Source: Rostratula benghalensis
Taxonomy: Eukaryota; Chordata; Aves; Charadriiformes; Rostratulidae
Length of the DNA stretch: 64,000 nt
Direction: 5' to 3'
Assembly (NCBI GenBank): GCA_013399305.1
Contig: VXAI01000182.1
Coordinates: 463,452-527,451 of the forward strand
A program made the translations under genes and the position numbers. Shown here in pieces: positions 24,677 to 64,000 of this stretch. Below the pieces are notes generated by a model. That model was not told the origin of the DNA. It saw only the letters and a program-made list of their open reading frames with translations, and made no database searches. How positions within the stretch are numbered: position 1 is the first letter of the stretch; every line of letters begins with the position of its first letter.

Positions 24677-24698
24677 TTTTTTTTTTCTTTTTTTTTTG
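24677..24698 (+). repeat. T-rich homopolymer tract
   Basis: A run of T interrupted by one C follows AATAAGC. It is a simple low-complexity tract in intergenic DNA. Confidence 0.85.
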
Positions 24699-25388
24699 GA
24701 AGGAAAGCCATTCAAAGGTTCTTATAAAATGTTCTTTAGCCTTTGGGAACGAGCCAATTTAATGCCAGGGTATCATTCCATTTCAAAGAGCTGAAGGACT
24801 TGAGGAAACACAATCTGCTTTCTGAACAATGTGATATGAATATCGTTGTGGTTTCACTAGAAACCAAGCTGCAGAGTTTGGCTACAGAGCTCAACTTTTT
24901 CCAAGTTCAGCTGCAGCTCTGGGTTTGTCAGCTGTCAGGGAAATCCTGCAGCGCTCTTTTTGTAACAGCCCTTCTGAAGGAGCCTGCTCCAGCTTAGGTG
25001 AACACTTGCACTGGGAGTGGATGGCAAAGAAGACCCTGCTGTCGGCCAAAGGTTCTATCATTTGTTGACCTTAACACAGGAATGGAGGGGAGGTCCCTCC
25101 ATCAAGTCAAGAATCACCACCAGCAGATCAGCTTGGGTTTAATTACTATTTTTCCATTTGCAATTGAAAAATGGGCAGGAACATAGGGGAGAAACCCCTT
25201 CAATTAAGTTAAAGCTCTGAAAATGCCTCCTGAAAGCCAGAGTCACCTCAGCACCCACACAAAGGTGCAGCCACACTCCACAGCCCCAGGCACACACACA
25301 TTGCCACCCACCACCTCCCAGCCCACAGCACGAGTCGCCAAAAAAAGACAACCTGCCAGAGCCACAGTGACGCTCAGTCACATCTAGC

Positions 25389-27049
25389 TTTATTTTAATC
25401 CCGTCAGAAAAGTTCAAGAATTACACCAAAAATACTTCAGTCTCTGCTACCTACTGACAAAAAATACACCACAAAATTATAAACTGTTCAGTGGTTTGCT
25501 GGAGTTTTGATTGTTGGTGGAGGGGGTGGTTTGTACATTTTGAGTGAGAAATGAATTTACAGGTGGAAGGGGAAGGAAGGATCAGAAATCAGACAATGGC
25601 ATTTGGCACTACATTTTTAGCTACACTATACAGTTATTTATCATGATGCCTGTTAGGACTGCGGAGTTCTGCCCTCATTTACACCCTCTAGTGTCTATGT
25701 ATGCAAAATGGAGGACAAAACTGCCCAATGCAGGGGAAGAAGGGGCCAGTTCCTAATTTCCATCCCAGTCTAGCCACAAATCTGAAAAAGCAGCCTTAGT
25801 CAGATGGGAACCTTGCCCTCCCTGTGCACTCTGCTCCTGCTGCTCAGTCTCACCCTGTCTCCACTACGAGGAGCAGAGCTGCCTTCCAGCAACGGCTTCC
25901 AGCACTGAAAAAAAGAGAATCCTTTTTTTTTGTTTAAAAAAAATTTTTAATCCCACCAGCCTGCACTCATTGCACATGCCATTATTTGTGGGGAGAGGAT
26001 GTTTTACATTGGCCGGGACTGGATTAAGCTTGGAGTCTGGTCTGTGTTTGCAAGCAGAGATTTGATGGGACCCTAGTACTCTGAGAGCATGTCATGGCCA
26101 TCACTCTCTAATTACCTAGAATGGCATTAAATGCTGAAGTATCTGAAGCTGAAGAAGGGAAGCAGATGCATCCTATTTCATGGGCTGTAATTAGGGGCTG
26201 TAGAGTTAGAGGCTCAATACTGTTCTATACTATCACCACTCTTGAGAGGCTATTTCTTTGACTCCTGGAGACCCTCAGGAAAGAAGTCCCCAAAGGATAA
26301 AGACTCATGGAAATTGCCAAAGGTCATGCAGGTAATCTGTGCCAGGAGCAGAAATAAAGCCCAGTACTCCCAACTCCTAGTCCTCCTGTGCTCAGAAGTA
26401 TAGCCATGAGTTCACGCTAGCAGCTGCTGCCTTCTTCCATCCTGCTCCATCACATCTTCCTCCAAATCACAACCAGGATTTCAGCCTCCAAGCCCAGCCA
26501 AGATCACCAGCACAGTGGTGGCTCATTACCAATGCCCAGATCTTTCTGGATTTACTCAGGCCACTGCACAGGGAGGGTGTGTGCATGTGTTTTTGCACGT
26601 GCATGTGCTTGAGGGAAGAGGGGATGCTTGTATTTCTCGATCAGCAAATGAACACTGATGCTAGATTCAATTTGACAACAAAATATCCCCCCTTTGGCAA
26701 GCTAAACAACATCACAATGTCTTCGTGCCAGGTTCTTTCTACCTCCTCTCTCAAAAGGATTTCAGCTGGTGCCTTCACTGCATGCTAAGCCTCTGTCACA
26801 GGTTCCCACCAATGATAAAACTTTGTGGGATTCTCTTTGCTGCTTTTATCCTCTCTGGCTGTTTGCCTAATTTGCTTTTTTTGTTTTTTAATTTCTTTTT
26901 CTAACAAATAGTTAAGCAATGATTTAAAAATATTTTTACATTGTAAGATACAGTCAACATCAAACATGCCTTTGTACAAGAGCTCGACTCAGTTACAAAT
27001 CAACAAGAACAATGCACAAAAAGAAATATCCATTAAGATGACTCCTGCA
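25389..27049 (-). other. Possible extended 3' UTR or immediate downstream flank of NSG2
   Basis: No coding frame is recognisable here. The minus strand around 27000-26900 is U-rich and looks like 3' UTR sequence (TTGTACAAAGGCATG, AATGTAAAAATATTTTTAAA). A variant poly(A) signal ATTAAA lies at 26892-26887 and a canonical AATAAA at 25394-25389, which could mark a distal end. A short TG/CA-mixed stretch lies at 26577-26610. The assignment as transcript is inference. Confidence 0.35.
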
Positions 27050-27166
27050 CTTGGGTTTTATTTATTCCTGTCGTGCTGTTAGCACAGCAGCCTCAGCTAG
27101 AGCAATGCAGTATTGACATGGTGTTGTCCCCCACCCTCCTACTTTGCCCATCATCACTCATTAGCT
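27050..27166 (-). terminator. NSG2: NSG2 proximal 3' UTR with tandem poly(A) signal
   Basis: On the minus strand, 100 bases after the stop, the sequence AATAAATAAA (27066-27057) contains two overlapping canonical poly(A) signals. The next 60 bases on that strand are U- and GU-rich (for example TTTCTTTTTGTGCATTG, about 27023-27007), as expected for a downstream element. This supports a short 3' UTR. An ATTAAA at 26892-26887 and an AATAAA at 25394-25389 could serve longer transcripts. Which site is used cannot be decided from sequence alone. Confidence 0.6.
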
Positions 27167-61418
<34,252 letters not shown>

Positions 61419-61775
61419 TCACCCTGCTGGCTCGGACGCTTTCCCTGGCTTTTACCCCCAGGTTTCTAGACACGCTGTGTTCTGCACCTCGACTTGACTT
61501 CACACGCACATTTCACCCAGCCCTATGCCAACACCCCACAAAGACCCCTCAAAAATCCCCGCCATTACCCCAACTGGAGCAGCTCCCCCACACACTGACA
61601 CCCCAAACCCCACCACCACCCAAACAACCCCACACATTCACAGGGACAGTGAGCATCTCCCTCTGGCTACAGGGGTGCTTTTGCCTGCCACTCCTCACCC
61701 CCACCCCAATTTTTTTGCAGCCCCCTCGGAGGGTAGAGAGACCCTCCCTTGCCAACCCCACACCCTGGGGCACTT

Positions 61776-62259
61776 NNNNNNNNNNNNNNNNNNNNNNNNN
61801 NNNNNNNNNNNNNNNNNNNNNNNNNNNNNNNNNNNNNNNNNNNNNNNNNNNNNNNNNNNNNNNNNNNNNNNNNNNNNNNNNNNNNNNNNNNNNNNNNNNN
61901 NNNNNNNNNNNNNNNNNNNNNNNNNNNNNNNNNNNNNNNNNNNNNNNNNNNNNNNNNNNNNNNNNNNNNNNNNNNNNNNNNNNNNNNNNNNNNNNNNNNN
62001 NNNNNNNNNNNNNNNNNNNNNNNNNNNNNNNNNNNNNNNNNNNNNNNNNNNNNNNNNNNNNNNNNNNNNNNNNNNNNNNNNNNNNNNNNNNNNNNNNNNN
62101 NNNNNNNNNNNNNNNNNNNNNNNNNNNNNNNNNNNNNNNNNNNNNNNNNNNNNNNNNNNNNNNNNNNNNNNNNNNNNNNNNNNNNNNNNNNNNNNNNNNN
62201 NNNNNNNNNNNNNNNNNNNNNNNNNNNNNNNNNNNNNNNNNNNNNNNNNNNNNNNNNNN
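61776..62259. other. Assembly gap (484 N)
   Basis: A continuous run of N is flanked by C-rich sequence on the left and by a dense CpG tract on the right. Gaps of this kind are usual at avian CpG islands. All reading frames that cross it are artefacts of translating N. Confidence 0.99.
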
Positions 62260-62297
62260 CGCTCACGCACGCCCCGCGCGCCGCCGCGCGGCCTCGG

Positions 62298-62354
62298 GCA
62301 CCCCCTGGCGTCCCCGCCAAGCACGGCGAGCAGCCAGGGCGCCCCCTGCAGGCC
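62298..62354 (-). promoter_or_regulatory. Two CTCF-like motifs in the same orientation
   Basis: GCGCCCCCTGCAGGCC at 62339-62354 agrees with the reverse complement of the CTCF core (GCGCCCCCTGGTGGCC) at 14 of 16 positions. GCACCCCCTGGCGTCC at 62298-62313 agrees at 13 of 16. Both read on the minus strand and lie about 41 bp apart in the GC-rich tract upstream of NSG2. Motif matches in GC-rich DNA are common by chance, so occupancy is unproven. Confidence 0.4.
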
Positions 62355-62549
62355 GAGCGCAGCGCCTGCTGCGGGGCGGTGCGAGGGGCGGTGGGGGGGG
62401 ATGCGGACGAGGGGGCTGGAGAGGGCAGCGGGGCGGCTGCGGGAACGTGTCCTGCGGGCATTAGGGTCAGAGAGGGCCACAGGCAAGCTGCGACACCCAA
62501 CGGTGTCCCAGACAGGGCCGGGGGCTGGAGGGGGTCCCCAGGCCGCTGA

Positions 62550-63073
62550 TAGGACTGGTGAGAGCCCAGGTGCAGTTGGTGCCTAGCTCAGTTGTCCTCA
62601 GCACAGGAAGGACATGGACCTCTTGGAGCAGGTCCACGAAGATGATCATAGGGCTGGAGCATCTCTGCTGTGAGGACAGGCTGAGAGAGTTGGGGCTGTT
62701 CAACTGGAAAAGAGAAGACTCCAGAGAGACCTCATAGCCCCAGTACCTAAAGGGGCTACAGGAAAGCTGGAGAGGGACTTTTTACAAGGGCACATAGTGA
62801 TAGGACAAGAGGTAATGGCTTAAAACTACAGAAGAGAGTAGACTTAGATTAGATATCAGGAAGAAATTTTGCACTATGAGGGGGGGTGAGACACTGGAAC
62901 TGGTTGCCCAGAGAAGATGTGGACGCCCCATCCCTGGAGGTGTTCAAGGCCAGGCTGAACGGGGCGTTGAGCAACCTGCTCTAGTGGGAGGTGTCTCTGC
63001 CCAGGGCAGGGGGTTTGGAACTTGATAATTATCTGCAAGGTCCCTTCCAGCCTGAACTACTCTATTATTCTGT
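62550..63073 (+). repeat. CR1 retroposon fragment, 3' part, sense to the plus strand
   Basis: The sequence follows the 3' end of avian CR1 elements. It has CTCAGCACAGGAAGGACATGG, then TGAGGACAGGCTGAGAGAGT, a GGGACTTTTTACAAGGGC block, TAGATATCAGGAAGAAATTT, GTTGCCCAGAGAAG, CATCCCTGGAGGTGTTCAAG, and finally AAGGTCCCTTCCAGCC close to a degenerate ATTCT end. It is 5'-truncated, as most CR1 copies are, and carries no intact reverse transcriptase frame. It ends directly against the GC-rich NSG2 upstream region, in the direction opposite to NSG2. Confidence 0.93.
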
Positions 63074-64000
63074 CTGCTGGGCCAAGCAGCACCCCATTGC
63101 CCCCTCTTGCCCCCACATTACCATTGACCACCGTGTCCCTCACCAGGGTGTTGCACAAGGTCAGTCATTGCCCTTTGGTGCCCACACGTGCTGGAACAGC
63201 AGGACAGGAAAAAGCCACTGGCCCTGCTGGGCTTTGCGGGAATCTCCTCTTGTTCCCAGAAGCCACATCACCACCACCAGCCCAGTGACAGGTCATCACC
63301 ACAGCGGGAGGTGCCGCCATGAAGGGCCAGGCTGGGCACCCAGCAAACATCCGCCATCCACCAGCAGCCCCAAAATCACCAGCTCTGCAGAGTGAGGCTG
63401 AAGTGCTTTTGCTTGGAGACAGAGAATACTTTGGGATGACTTTAGCCTGATTTGTTTATAAATATAGAATTTGCCTCCCGAGCTTGCAACTTGGCATCCT
63501 TTGCAAGACCTAAATATACTCCTAAGAGGCATGATCTGTTTCCATAATAAAGGCTTTTAGAGCTCACTTGTGAAAATTCATTTAAAGCTGTACTTCGGCA
63601 GGGCAAGTGAAAGCACTTGGTATGAGCTTGCTCACAGTAGAGCAGGACAACCTCAGGAACGAGAAGTGCTGAGAGGTGGTCAGTAGGGATGGGGCAGCTG
63701 AAACTGCCTTCTACTAAAATCACCTTGCATGTTCCATTAAAGAGCTTGCTTCTGGTACCTTTGCCAGGTTTTAATGCTTTGGTTGGAAATTTCCATGTCA
63801 CATTTCTGCATAAGGCTAGACTTCTGTGGAAAATTTCATCCAAGACAGTTGTTCTGGTTCTAAGAGTAAGGTTCTGCCACATACCAATCTTAACTTTGAG
63901 TAACTTTTACTCAGAATGTTAACATTTGTCAGCAGGTAGGGGTTTTTTTTATGTTCTCAGAATCATCTGCAAACAAACCTGATCACATCATAAGGTTTTG
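63074..64000. other. Intergenic DNA upstream of NSG2
   Basis: No gene, repeat or RNA is recognisable. A 146-codon minus-strand frame at 63882-63442 has no family similarity and no conserved motif. Confidence 0.65.

Larger units (their letters stand above)
19157..25388. other. Non-coding intergenic DNA just downstream of NSG2
   Basis: No gene is recognisable. Unique blocks at 20010-20115, 21110-21365, 22000-22170 and 22840-23000 have the look of conserved non-coding elements. The remainder is ordinary unique sequence with T-rich tracts. Confidence 0.7.

Noticed and set aside
61525..62586. Long open frames of 263-353 codons on both strands around 61.5-62.6 kb
   Set aside because: They consist mostly of the assembly gap read as X, and the flanks are GC-rich DNA and CR1 sequence with no protein similarity.
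62594..62620. REST/RE1-like half sites (CTCAGCACA and GGACATG) near the neuronal gene promoter
   Set aside because: The spacing is wrong for RE1 and the sequence is standard CR1 consensus.
63442..63882. 146-codon minus-strand frame upstream of NSG2
   Set aside because: I checked it as a possible exon of the next gene. It has no known motif and its edges are not supported as splice sites.

Overview
This window looks like nuclear DNA from a bird. The repeats I can recognise are three 5'-truncated CR1 retroposons, one of which still has the typical avian 3' end built on ATTCTATG. Repeat density is very low, coding sequence is sparse and split by long GT-AG introns, and a 484-base run of N marks an assembly gap. 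A crocodilian or turtle is not strictly excluded.

The window holds one gene I can support: NSG2 (neuronal vesicle trafficking associated 2, also HMP19), on the minus strand. Four coding exons lie at 61343-61215, 47597-47478, 29032-28922 and 27358-27167. Joined with the short form of exon 2 they encode 171 residues, the same length as the mammalian protein as I remember it. All three introns are phase 0. The second coding exon has a strong donor at its end and a weak in-frame GT 36 bases earlier. The choice decides whether a 12-residue juxtamembrane segment, like the one in the paralogue NSG1, is present (183 or 171 residues).

Layout: 1-25 kb is non-coding DNA downstream of NSG2. In mammals the next gene on that side is MSX2, so this is probably the NSG2-MSX2 interval. 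It contains two CR1 fragments, a few simple repeats and several unique AT/homeodomain-motif-rich blocks that read like conserved non-coding elements. 25.4-27.2 kb is the NSG2 3' end, with a tandem poly(A) signal about 100 bases past the stop. 27.2-61.3 kb is the NSG2 coding span with introns of 1.6, 18.4 and 13.6 kb. 61.4-62.55 kb is a GC-rich, CpG-rich region interrupted by the gap, the likely promoter and non-coding first exon, with CTCF-like and GC-box motifs. A CR1 copy abuts it at 62.55-63.07 kb, and the rest is featureless intergenic sequence.

No operon, CRISPR array, RNA gene, bacterial mobile element or novel multi-gene system is visible. The most noteworthy signal is the NSG2 alternative splice donor, followed by the promoter architecture and the candidate regulatory blocks downstream of the gene.
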